A DNA stretch of 64,000 nucleotides from the NCBI GenBank assembly GCA_023229825.1, contig JALNYN010000006.1, forward strand, positions 1 to 64,000, given 5' to 3'. This document shows positions 49,480-56,529 of this stretch, in pieces. Under the pieces are notes generated by a model. The model was given only the letters and a program-made list of their open reading frames with translations, did no database searches and had not been told where the DNA came from. Origin of the DNA: Minisyncoccota bacterium. Its GTDB lineage: Bacteria; Patescibacteriota; Minisyncoccia; Phycocordibacterales; CAIJYI01. The stretch's first letter is position 1. The number at the start of each line of letters is the position of its first letter. The position numbers were made by a program, and so were the translations under genes.

Positions 49480-49506
49480 AAAGCCCCGTCGTATACGGGG
49501 CTTTTT
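49480..49506 (+). terminator. Terminator after 48969-49466
   Basis: Stem AAAGCCCCGT / ACGGGGCTTTTT with loop CGTAT. Confidence 0.93.
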
Positions 49507-49590
49507 GTAACCAAAAAAATTTATCAGAAACACCGACAGGTTAGAACAGAATGTCTTTACTCTATTTTTTTGATCTACAAAAATTTCTTT

Positions 49591-49883
49591 ATGGGGTGGC
49601 CACTGGGAATAGGTCACAAATATTTTTTGAGTTGCGACTCAAAAAATTTCGCTTTCATTACATGAACAGTAGACCTTTTCAATATTTTATTTCGCTCACT
49701 GCTCATAAAATATTAGAAGAAGGTTTTACGGAATGGGTCCCTTCCCTTTCCTCACCCGTCTCGCCTCCCCATGTTCGGGGATGGCTCCGACTTTCAATTC
49801 CCAGACGCGAATGAAACAGTTCATCGCTTAAGCACCCCATATAAAAACTCGCCTGAAAAAGGCGAGTTTTTATATGGGGTGGC
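49591..49883. mobile_element. tRNA-His-associated composite element (E1)
   Basis: Left boundary is a 20-base direct copy of the tRNA-His 3' end (ATGGGGTGGCCACTGGGAAT, 49591-49610). The right part holds an inverted copy: TTCAATTCCCAG (49793-49804), a 26-base hairpin insert starting ACGCGAATGA (49805-49830), then AGCACCCCATATAAAAACTC. A perfect palindrome through the terminator stem AAAAACTCGCC / GGCGAGTTTTT leads into the real tRNA. The body has hairpins TTTTTTGAGT / ACTCAAAAAA and CCCC-ATGTT-CGGGG. No convincing protein gene. Confidence 0.75.
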
Positions 49884-49950
49884 CACTGGGAATTGAACCC
49901 AGATCGAAGGTTCCACAAACCTCCGTGTTAACCATTACACCATGGCCACC
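49878..49950 (-). tRNA. tRNA-His (GTG)
   Basis: Acceptor GTGGCCA / TGGCCAC plus the extra G(-1):C73 pair typical of tRNA-His, T arm CTGGG-TTCAATT-CCCAG, anticodon loop TTGTGGA. No encoded CCA. Confidence 0.96.
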
Positions 49951-50034
49951 ATGTTTCGATATTCGATTACACACTTATACCAGATTTTGTAAAAAAAATC
50001 CAGTGTTTTCGAATTATTGTGCCGATCTCTTTTT

Positions 50035-50139
50035 TTACCCCCCGGCCATAATGATGAACGTGGTGGCAGTCACGGCATTAATGAAGACCAGTCCAAAGAT
50101 AAGCAAACCCTCCGGTGAACCAAAATATTTTTTGATCAT
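50035..50139 (-). CDS. Small hydrophobic protein (34 residues)
   Basis: ATG 50139 to TAA 50035 encodes a peptide with a charged start (MIKKYFGSPEG) and one membrane helix (LLIFGLVFINAVTATTF). It is preceded by a consensus promoter (50157-50185) whose start point would lie about 10 bases before the ATG, and it has no Shine-Dalgarno sequence. A single-pass small membrane protein is likely; not recognised. Confidence 0.5.
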   Translation of the reverse strand: MIKKYFGSPEGLLIFGLVFINAVTATTFIIMAGG

Positions 50140-50156
50140 AATGAATTAATGAATAA

Positions 50157-50185
50157 ATTATAAGTATATTTTTATAATACGACAA
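50157..50185 (-). promoter_or_regulatory. Promoter of 34-residue gene
   Basis: Minus strand TTGTCG, 17-base spacer, TATAAT. It overlaps the U tract of the terminator of the upstream aminotransferase gene. Confidence 0.72.
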
Positions 50186-50209
50186 AAAACCGGTCGAAGC
50201 TAACCGGTT
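50184..50209 (-). terminator. Terminator after aminotransferase gene
   Basis: Minus strand stem AACCGGT / ACCGGTT with an 8-base loop and six T. Confidence 0.85.
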
Positions 50210-50241
50210 ATCCACTTTATGCTATTATTATCAAAACGGTT

Positions 50242-51069
50242 TTAGAGAACGCCGTTGCTTTCGTCCAAAAAATCGCCGAACAATTTCATCAGCCGCTTGA
50301 GTTCCTCCGATGTCGGAGGACAAACAATATCCCCCACTTTTCGTATCGGCACTATTTTTGACGAAGTGCTCGTTAAGAAAACGCCGTCGTAGTCTTTCAA
50401 ATCTTCGGGGCGGATATCTTTTTCTTCCACAGTAAAACCATTCTGCAAAGCGACATGAAGGACGGCTTTTCTTGTCACACCGAGCAGTATTTGCGATTCG
50501 CGCGGCGTGTAAATGGTATTTCCCTTTATCGTAAAAAAATTCGTTCGCGTTCCTTCCGTAATACAGCCGTTTCGATCGATAAGAGCAGAGTCGTAGCAAT
50601 TCTTTCCGCGTGCGTCTCGGTACGAAAGATAACTCTGCAGCATATTGAGCGTTTTTGCGTGCGGGTAAAGACGTTCGTAGTACGTAACGGAAAGATCCAC
50701 TCCATCGCGATACATTTTCTTGTCGGGAAAGAATGGATGAAAGCAAAGTATGGAGAGAAAAGCATCTTCTTTTTTCGGCCCGCCGATAAGGAGAACTTTC
50801 AGATTGTACGTTTTTTCGTCCGTTATTTTTACGAGATCAAGAACGGCTTTCTGTAATTTTTCACCTGAAAAATTATGCTCCAATCCGATGATGAGTGCGG
50901 AACCGAGCAGGCGTTCGATATGATGTTCCAAAAAATAGACGATCCCGTTCGAAACCCTGATCGCTTCGTAGACTCCGAAACCATACGTGTACTCAATGCG
51001 CTCAAGAGAAACAACCGCTTGCTCAATCGGGCGTATCTCGCAATTTTTTGAATAGTATTTAAATGACAT
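50242..51069 (-). CDS. PLP-dependent class IV aminotransferase
   Basis: A 275-residue fold-type IV enzyme (branched-chain or D-amino acid aminotransferase, or aminodeoxychorismate lyase family). Landmarks are YTYGFGVYEAIRVSNG at the start, the PLP lysine in AKTLNMLQSYL, EGTRTNFFTIKG and GVTRKAVLHVA. The residues that separate transaminase from lyase cannot be settled by eye. Likely cytoplasmic amino acid or folate metabolism. A terminator follows it. Confidence 0.9.
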   Translation of the reverse strand: MSFKYYSKNCEIRPIEQAVVSLERIEYTYGFGVYEAIRVSNGIVYFLEHHIERLLGSALIIGLEHNFSGEKLQKAVLDLVKITDEKTYNLKVLLIGGPKKEDAFLSILCFHPFFPDKKMYRDGVDLSVTYYERLYPHAKTLNMLQSYLSYRDARGKNCYDSALIDRNGCITEGTRTNFFTIKGNTIYTPRESQILLGVTRKAVLHVALQNGFTVEEKDIRPEDLKDYDGVFLTSTSSKIVPIRKVGDIVCPPTSEELKRLMKLFGDFLDESNGVL

Positions 51070-51134
51070 GCACGAGCTTATAGCTTATAGAAAAATAGCG
51101 ACAAGTTTATCGTAGCAAAAAACGAAAAAAAATA

Positions 51135-51158
51135 ATACCCCGCATCCGTGCGGGGTAT
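51135..51158 (-). terminator. Terminator after 51167-52231
   Basis: Minus strand stem ATACCCCGCA / TGCGGGGTAT with loop CGGA, followed by TATTTTTTTT. Confidence 0.92.
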
Positions 51159-51166
51159 AAGCTGCG

Positions 51167-52231
51167 TTAATACACGCGATATTTTCGGACAAACTCATTT
51201 ATCTCGCTGTTATTGCACGGACGCAAGAGAGCAAAACGGATCGCCATTATGATGACGTTGAACGGAATTTGGGTCGCAGGGGTGTTCGGAGCTGTTCGAC
51301 TTCCGTTGAACAGCATACTGGCATTCTTAAAATAATACCACTCCGGAACATTTTCGAGCGTGCCCTCGCGAACGGTTTCTTCTTCGGAAAGAATGATCGC
51401 TTTTTTTGCCTGCTTCAGCTCTAACAGCCGGAGAAGTTTCGCAATGGCATCAGTGTTGATCTTAGCCTGGTTGTTCGTAAATATTTGCACCTGGCCTGTG
51501 GTCGGGCTTTTTTGAACGACCACATCCGCCTGCCCTCCTTCTTTTGAACGCAAATATTTTGCGATGACCGGACAATCGGATTCTACTGAGTTAAAAGTAA
51601 TGCCCGAAAAATTTTCAACGCAGGCGCTTTTCGCCGCTTTCGGGGCAACAACATGGAATTCATGCTGTTCCGCCAGTTTCGCTTCGATCGCCGTGAAGTC
51701 CCACTCTATGGCAACCCAAGGGTCGTCCGGATGTTTTTCATGTATCAGCTTCACCGTCGTATCCGGATCAACACTTCGAAGCATCGCGATATCTGCAGCC
51801 AACTTCCTGAATAATGCAGGGTTGGATTTGCGGAACGATTCCAACTCGGGAGCATATAATTGAGTGAAAGAATTCAGGTCGGCGGCCAGCGTGTATTGGA
51901 GAATTTTTTTTAACTCGGGAAGTTTATCAACACCGAGCTTGCGAGCAACGAGCGTTGCTCCGCATTCTCCTTCCTTCCGCCCATGATTATTCGCGGTAGC
52001 ATGTTCATCAAAGTCACCGCCGCCAACACCGAGAAGCAACTGCCCATTATTTTCATACTCCTCTCGGGACATTGTAAATTGATCTTCGCGAAGAAACAAC
52101 ACATTTCTATCAATTATCGCTTGCCTGATCCCCGGATATTTTTCATCCCCATAATCACGAAAGAGAAACATTTGTTTTATCTCATCATCGTGCGGTTGCG
52201 GGTGTGTGACCACCCCTTTCCAGATCTTCAT
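51167..52231 (-). CDS. Putative MYG1/DHH-like metal phosphohydrolase
   Basis: A 354-residue soluble protein. The opening VVTHPQPHDDEIKQMFLF and the later GVGGGDFDEHATANN followed by ECGATLVARKLG recall MYG1-type proteins (DHH superfamily nucleases), where His and Asp residues in these positions bind metal. The match is from memory of motif spacing only, so the family call is tentative. The ribosome site GAGGAGG is six to seven bases before the ATG. It has a strong promoter and a terminator. Confidence 0.6.
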   Translation of the reverse strand: MKIWKGVVTHPQPHDDEIKQMFLFRDYGDEKYPGIRQAIIDRNVLFLREDQFTMSREEYENNGQLLLGVGGGDFDEHATANNHGRKEGECGATLVARKLGVDKLPELKKILQYTLAADLNSFTQLYAPELESFRKSNPALFRKLAADIAMLRSVDPDTTVKLIHEKHPDDPWVAIEWDFTAIEAKLAEQHEFHVVAPKAAKSACVENFSGITFNSVESDCPVIAKYLRSKEGGQADVVVQKSPTTGQVQIFTNNQAKINTDAIAKLLRLLELKQAKKAIILSEEETVREGTLENVPEWYYFKNASMLFNGSRTAPNTPATQIPFNVIIMAIRFALLRPCNNSEINEFVRKYRVY

Positions 52232-52280
52232 TTGAAAACCTCCTCAAAAAATCAAAAATCAGATAAAATTATCTACAACC

Positions 52281-52308
52281 ATAATAGCATATTTACAATT
52301 TTTGTCAA
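52281..52308 (-). promoter_or_regulatory. Promoter of 51167-52231
   Basis: Minus strand TTGACA, 16-base spacer, TATTAT with TGC before it; leader contains hairpin GATAATTTTATC. Confidence 0.75.
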
Positions 52309-52322
52309 TTTCCGTTCGGACC

Positions 52323-52352
52323 AAAAAGTTCCGCAGTTCTGCGGAACTTTTT
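52323..52352. terminator. Terminator ending tRNA-Leu/E2 unit
   Basis: Symmetric stem AAAAAGTTCCGCAG / (TT)CTGCGGAACTTTTT. On the minus strand it follows the far end of element E2. Confidence 0.85.
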
Positions 52353-52355
52353 ATT

Positions 52356-52506
52356 TGGTGCTCGGGAGAGGAATCTTTCGCCCTACTGGCGCAGTACCCT
52401 TTTCCGATTTATTCGTTGGGGCCCCTACCCCAACTCATAAATGACGGAGAAAGGCTTCAAGTCCTCACGCGAGTGATTTAGGATCACTCGCTTCCTGGGC
52501 ACCATT
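52356..52506. mobile_element. tRNA-Leu-associated composite element (E2)
   Basis: Left boundary TGGTGCTCGGGAGAGGAA (52356-52373), a mutated direct copy of the tRNA-Leu 3' end. Inverted copy on the right: TTCAAGTCCTC (52456-52466), 26-base hairpin insert ACGCGAGTGATTTAGGATCA then CTCGCT (52467-52492), then TCCTGGGCACCATT. Body: hairpin CGCC-CTACT-GGCG, the phrase GCAGTACCC shared with E3, and nested stems GATTTAT / ATAAAT and TTGGGG / CCCCAA. Confidence 0.78.
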
Positions 52507-52541
52507 AAAAAAAGACCCGGCAAAGGGTCTTTTTTTAATGG

Positions 52542-52623
52542 TGCCCAGGAGAGGACTTGAACCTCCACGCCTTGCGGCATATCCACCTCAAGGATACTCG
52601 GCTACCAATTACGACACCTGGGC
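52542..52623 (-). tRNA. tRNA-Leu (GAG)
   Basis: Long variable arm, acceptor GCCCAGG / CCTGGGC, anticodon arm TATCC-TTGAGGT-GGATA, T arm around TTCAAGT. CCA appears encoded after discriminator A (to 52539). It is followed by a hairpin GACCC-GGCAAA-GGGTC flanked by extended inverted sequence that returns to the tRNA 3' end. Confidence 0.96.
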
Positions 52624-52630
52624 GTTTTTG

Positions 52631-53305
52631 TCAAGTAGTTAATTTCTTTCCTACAAGAGCCAAAGCTTTTTCCACTTTTTGCCGTTTTCGGCTCAAGCAA
52701 ATAGCTTCATCTCCATTATACATACTTTTCAAAATTTTGGAAGAGTCCGCCTTGGCATACTTCAGCTGGTACACCGACGCAGTTTTACCATGGGTAATAT
52801 GTCCTTGTATTTTTAAGCGTTTATATATTTCGTTCCTTAACCAATCGATATGTTTTTTACTCGCAGATACAAATATTGTATAAAACATGAAACTTGATTT
52901 CCAACGCGGATCATAATAGGAATGAAAGGAACCATCTCCATCAAACGAGCCACGTAAGAAATCAAAAAAATACTCCTCAGGAATTTGTATCTCTCCAATC
53001 GTTTTTGACTTGTTTGGAGTAAAACCAATACTCAACAGATATTCATAAAAAAGTACATCGCAAAATTGGACGAGAAAATATTTCTTTTCGAGTGTAGCTC
53101 CGCTCGCCTTTTTCCCAAGTTTATATGTTATGTTAAGGGCTTTTCGAAAATTTTCCGCTTGTTCACGATCTTTTGAAGTAAATATGATGTGCCTGCCATC
53201 GCCAGATAAACATCCATCGCTCGCCAATAGTCCCATTGCGTACGCAAAATTCGTCGACCACTTGATCCTTACATTTCCCTTCGGCTTTGGTCCCCTATTC
53301 CCCAT
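52631..53305 (-). CDS. Freestanding LAGLIDADG homing endonuclease
   Basis: A 224-residue protein with two LAGLIDADG motifs, MGLLASDGCLS (about residues 24-34) and FLRGSFDGDGSFHS (about 115-128), each ending in the catalytic acidic residue. That makes it a monomeric homing endonuclease. It is not inside an intron or intein: it stops seven bases before the 5' end of tRNA-Leu. The basic start (GNRGPKPKGNVRIKW) may aid DNA binding. Its target is unknown; an involvement with the tRNA locus is inference from position. Confidence 0.9.
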   Translation of the reverse strand: MGNRGPKPKGNVRIKWSTNFAYAMGLLASDGCLSGDGRHIIFTSKDREQAENFRKALNITYKLGKKASGATLEKKYFLVQFCDVLFYEYLLSIGFTPNKSKTIGEIQIPEEYFFDFLRGSFDGDGSFHSYYDPRWKSSFMFYTIFVSASKKHIDWLRNEIYKRLKIQGHITHGKTASVYQLKYAKADSSKILKSMYNGDEAICLSRKRQKVEKALALVGKKLTT

Positions 53306-53370
53306 TTGCTTATTATATCAAAGACATTTCCCTTCCTCAAGTACATAGCGTATACCAATTAATTTTTACA

Positions 53371-53405
53371 AAAACACCTCGCAAAAATTTTGCGAGGTGT
53401 TTTTT
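53371..53405 (-). terminator. Terminator after rplS
   Basis: Minus strand stem AAACACCTCGCAAAA / TTTTGCGAGGTGTTT. Confidence 0.94.
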
Positions 53406-53414
53406 GAATATAAT

Positions 53415-53918
53415 TTATTCTTTTTCCTCCGCTTCGGCTTTTGCTTCTTCCACCTTTCCTTCTTCTTCGGCTTTGGCGTCGTCGGCGATCTCTCTTTCCT
53501 CTACATCCATGACATCTTCCTCTTCATCCGGTACGATCGCTCCGGCCATACGCTCGTTTCGCATTTTTCTGCGGACCTCGCGGGCGACTTTCTCGCGGAT
53601 ATAATAGAGTTTGGATCGGCGGGTTTTGGTGCGGCGGACGATCTCGATCTTGTCGAGAACGGGAGAAAAGAGCGGAAAAATTCTTTCAACACCGACTCCT
53701 CCGGTTACTTTTCGAACCGTGAAAGTGGCGCCCGGCTCCGTGCCGTGTTTTCGTGCCAGTACCAATCCTTCAAAAGCCTGAAGGCGGGTTCGGTCTTTTT
53801 TGTCTTTTCCTATTTCCTTGATCTTCACAAACACGCGAACGGTGTCGCCTGCGCGCATATCAAGTTTTTTCCTTTCGGATATCTTCACTGATGTGAAATT
53901 TTTTGCGATCTGTGCCAT
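53415..53918 (-). CDS. rplS: Ribosomal protein L19 with acidic tail
   Basis: A 167-residue protein. The first 115 residues are bacterial L19 of the large subunit: DMRAGDTVRVFVKI, FEGLVLARKHG, TVRKVTGGVGVERIFPLFSP and RRTKTRRSKLYYIRE. The last 45-50 residues are a Glu/Ala-rich, strongly acidic extension (EEEGKVEEAKAEAEEKE) not present in E. coli L19. An extended -10 (TGCTACATT) lies about 25 bases upstream and no ribosome site is evident. Confidence 0.97.
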   Translation of the reverse strand: MAQIAKNFTSVKISERKKLDMRAGDTVRVFVKIKEIGKDKKDRTRLQAFEGLVLARKHGTEPGATFTVRKVTGGVGVERIFPLFSPVLDKIEIVRRTKTRRSKLYYIREKVAREVRRKMRNERMAGAIVPDEEEDVMDVEEREIADDAKAEEEGKVEEAKAEAEEKE

Positions 53919-53987
53919 GTTTTTAATATTTTTTACGGTGACACTAATGTAGCATAAAGTTCGATTTTACGCAATAGTTTACGAGTC

Positions 53988-54016
53988 TGTAAGGTCTATA
54001 AAGTCTATAAAGTCAC
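53988..54016. repeat. Short tandem GTCTATAAA repeats
   Basis: GTCTGTAAG, GTCTATAAA, GTCTATAAA: three 9-base units between rplS and rluD. A similar TGATAAAGTC pair lies at 5734-5756. Confidence 0.6.
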
Positions 54017-54041
54017 GACACAACGACGACAAGCAACGATT

Positions 54042-54806
54042 TTATTCTTTAAGAATCTTTTCGGCATTTTTGAAATCTTGAGGCAGCGGCGCTTCGATAT
54101 GCAGGACTTGATGGGAGGGAGTTACGACATCGATGGAAAACGAGTGAAGGGCGAGCCGTTTAAAACCGAGGATTTCCTTTCCTTTTGGCGCATAAAGCGT
54201 ATCGTGAACGACCGGATGTCCGACGGCTTTCATGTGAACTCGAATTTGATGGGTACGCCCCGTTTCCGGATACGCTTCGATGTAGGTCGCCTCATTCCCT
54301 CTCGCGAGCGTCTTGTAGGTGGTGACCGCTTCCCTTTTGTCTCCGCGAGCGCCGTACTCAGCCGACCATTTTCGAAAATCATTGCGGCTTCGTCCGATCG
54401 GCTTATCGATCACCTGAAGGGCCTCCTTGGCTTCGCCGAAGCCTTTGACGAAAACGGGCTTGATGATCCCGTAGACGAAAGCGCGATAGGTTTTTTTTAC
54501 TCGCCTTTCCTGAAACTGTTTTTTTAAATATTCGAAAGCTTCTGGCGTCTTGGCGATAAGAATGGCTCCCGAAGTATCCCGATCAAGACGATGGACGATC
54601 CCGGGACGCCAAATTATCTCGCCGTTCGTCGCACGCCATGGTTCACCCACTTTTTTTATATCCGGATATTTTTCCATCAGCCAGTCGGAGAGCGAGGGTT
54701 CTTTTGTTCTTCCATCGGAATGCACAATGAGCCCCGCCGGCTTATAAAGCGCGAGCAGGGTTTCATCCTCATAAAGGATCTGAATGCCGGGGATCTCTGA
54801 TCTCAT
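54042..54806 (-). CDS. RluD-family pseudouridine synthase
   Basis: A 254-residue pseudouridine synthase acting on large-subunit rRNA. Catalytic motif HRLDRDTSG (Asp), GRTHQIRVHM at the uridine-binding site, and the opening LLALYKPAGLIVHSDG are all typical of the RluA/RluD family. The N-terminal S4 domain of RluD is missing, so the exact target (RluD, RluC or RluA-like) is not decided. No ribosome site visible before the ATG. Confidence 0.93.
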   Translation of the reverse strand: MRSEIPGIQILYEDETLLALYKPAGLIVHSDGRTKEPSLSDWLMEKYPDIKKVGEPWRATNGEIIWRPGIVHRLDRDTSGAILIAKTPEAFEYLKKQFQERRVKKTYRAFVYGIIKPVFVKGFGEAKEALQVIDKPIGRSRNDFRKWSAEYGARGDKREAVTTYKTLARGNEATYIEAYPETGRTHQIRVHMKAVGHPVVHDTLYAPKGKEILGFKRLALHSFSIDVVTPSHQVLHIEAPLPQDFKNAEKILKE

Positions 54807-54821
54807 ATTTTCAGCCTAACA

Positions 54822-54845
54822 AAAAAGGATGGTTTTATCCATCCT
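54822..54845 (-). terminator. Terminator overlapping stop of 43-residue gene
   Basis: Minus strand stem AAGGATGG / CCATCCTT with loop ATAAAA and TTTTTT. The stop codon TAA of the small gene lies in the loop. Confidence 0.88.
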
Positions 54846-54966
54846 TAGTCTCTTCTTTGGAAAAAAGAGAGCAATAGAGCGTTCTTGAGATCAAGTCAAA
54901 AACAAGCAGCGCCTTTGCTTTCAAATCCACGGTTTCAGCACCATTAACATATGATTTTCTTTCCAT
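54835..54966 (-). CDS. Small helical protein (43 residues), leaderless
   Basis: ATG 54966 to TAA 54835. The product (MERKSYVNGAETVDLKAK start) is predicted helical with an amphipathic stretch ALLVFDLISRTLYCSLF and a charged end. It has a consensus promoter whose -10 box ends six bases before the ATG, so translation should start at the very 5' end of the mRNA. The terminator stem begins inside the last codons. Complete transcription unit; no family recognised. Confidence 0.68.
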   Translation of the reverse strand: MERKSYVNGAETVDLKAKALLVFDLISRTLYCSLFSKEETKDG

Positions 54967-54972
54967 ATGTGT

Positions 54973-55001
54973 ATAATAGCATAAACGACGTAATAAGTCA
55001 A
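54973..55001 (-). promoter_or_regulatory. Promoter of 43-residue gene, leaderless type
   Basis: Minus strand TTGACT, 17-base spacer, TATTAT with TGC before it. Confidence 0.8.
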
Positions 55002-55063
55002 ATTAAGAAAGCGGAAGTACTAAGACGCTTCCCCTTTTCTTATATTGCCGCACTTTATTTAGT

Positions 55064-55183
55064 CGCCCGGACTGGGGTTGCACCCCGGTCCGAAACCTTT
55101 GTAAGAAATCACGGTTTCTCGATAACACTAATTATGGTGAGATACACAAACGTTTCGGTTCGGGGTACAACCCCGAACCGGCG
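55064..55183. repeat. REPIN-like 120-bp doublet, copy 2
   Basis: Same length and order as 37302-37421: left hairpin ACTGGGGTTGCACCCCGGTC, conserved spacer with CGATAACACTAATTATGGTG, right hairpin GGTTCGGGGTACAACCCCGA. Base changes in one arm are matched in the other (AGCGGGG/CCCCGCT against ACTGGGG/CCCCGGT, the latter with a bulge), so hairpin pairing is largely kept. Confidence 0.88.
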
Positions 55184-55212
55184 ACAGGGTTTGAGTATTT
55201 AACCATCCAGTT

Positions 55213-56520
55213 TCAATCAGATTTCCTTCCCTTCTCTTTTCCTGAGCCAGCCCCGTATCCGAGCTCGTCCAAATTTTTCCACACGGCATCTTCCTCCGCA
55301 AGCAAAAAACGTTCAACGTGTTCTTGTCTGCCGGGCTGCTCTTCTTTTGTGTTTGCATAGGCTTCCTTGCCCTTTTCGTCGATCTCCGCTTTGATCCACA
55401 GATAGGCAGCTTCTTTTGATACTTTTCCCTGCTCCGCCAATTCACAGATCGTTGACCATGTTTCAAAAGGCCCGAGCGCGCGTTTATAAGCGCGTTTGGC
55501 TTGCATTGCTTGTTCCACGTCCGCAATATGCAAAACATCGGCAAGGCAGACGTTGAGTACCAGCGTTCCGATGGAGATAGGTTTGTTGATATCCTTGCTG
55601 TCGCGAAGATCATGGGCGCGGTAATTGTGATGGTTTTCGGCAAGTTCGGCTTCGGTCGCAAAACCCGCTTTTCGCAAAATATCGCCCGATCGTTCTTCGT
55701 GCACGCGAATGATGTCGGCCAAGGTACTGTCGGGAGGAAATCCTTTTTCCGCAAGTTCGTCCGCTTCCCTCTCCGAAAGCGCATACCGCAGAGGAATAAT
55801 GTCCTTTGCGCGGAAATTCTTTTCTTTCATGAGAGCGGCGATCTTTTCCTCAAAATCTGCGCGTCCTTCTGACCCCTGAAACATTTGATCCGCGTCGACG
55901 CCGAGCGTTTCGGAAAGCGTTTGAGAAAGCGAAGCATCACCCAAACCGATGCGCAAACTGATAATGTGTTTCCAGTCTTCGTCGGTGGTACGATTCATAA
56001 GTACCGAGGGAGGCACGTCCATCTTTCCGATGTCATGATGAAGGGCTGCGCGCAAAAAATGTTCTTTAAGAACTCCTTCGTGCTCGAACACCTCATCGAG
56101 CGACAAGCCGTATCCCGCTTCGTACTCGTTGCCTTCCACGTTCTTTTTTTTGACGGGGACGAATGCCGCCTTTTCCAAGTGATCATGAGCGAGATTGAAT
56201 ACGCGTATTTCGTGCTCGACCGTTTCGGGATCAAAAATGTCCATGGAAGCGATCAACTGCCAATCTTCATCGGTCAAAAATTTGGCGGACGCCAAACCGC
56301 TCTCGTAGTGAGGCGAATCTTCTTCCAGATATTTCTTTTTTGTTTCTTGAATGACAGTCTCAAGAAGACCTTCTTCTTTAAGAATGGCGATGGCCTTATC
56401 GTAACCTCCTTCCTTTACTATATTCCGAGCTCTTTCCATGCGTTCCCGACCTTTCTCGGCGGGTCTCGGATCAGGGATCCGTTCTGCTGATTCTGTTGAA
56501 AAATCTTCTTGTCTGGACAT
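55213..56520 (-). CDS. HD-domain phosphohydrolase-like protein
   Basis: A 435-residue soluble protein. An N-terminal helical part (1-115) precedes an HD domain: VEHEIRVFNLAHDHL, the metal motif RAALHHDIGKMDVPPS (about 160-175), IIRVHEERSGDILRKAG and HHNYRAHDLRD, then SIGTLVLNVCLADVLHIAD. The arrangement resembles HD-GYP proteins but the GYP signature is not present. It could cleave cyclic di-GMP or another phosphate ester. It starts nine bases after galU, so the two are cotranscribed. Confidence 0.75.
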   Translation of the reverse strand: MSRQEDFSTESAERIPDPRPAEKGRERMERARNIVKEGGYDKAIAILKEEGLLETVIQETKKKYLEEDSPHYESGLASAKFLTDEDWQLIASMDIFDPETVEHEIRVFNLAHDHLEKAAFVPVKKKNVEGNEYEAGYGLSLDEVFEHEGVLKEHFLRAALHHDIGKMDVPPSVLMNRTTDEDWKHIISLRIGLGDASLSQTLSETLGVDADQMFQGSEGRADFEEKIAALMKEKNFRAKDIIPLRYALSEREADELAEKGFPPDSTLADIIRVHEERSGDILRKAGFATEAELAENHHNYRAHDLRDSKDINKPISIGTLVLNVCLADVLHIADVEQAMQAKRAYKRALGPFETWSTICELAEQGKVSKEAAYLWIKAEIDEKGKEAYANTKEEQPGRQEHVERFLLAEEDAVWKNLDELGYGAGSGKEKGRKSD

Positions 56521-56529
56521 GTGATTGGT

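Noticed and set aside
49551..49814. 87-codon plus-strand frame across element E1
   Set aside because: Its codons are made of the tRNA copy and hairpin arms of the element; no start signals.
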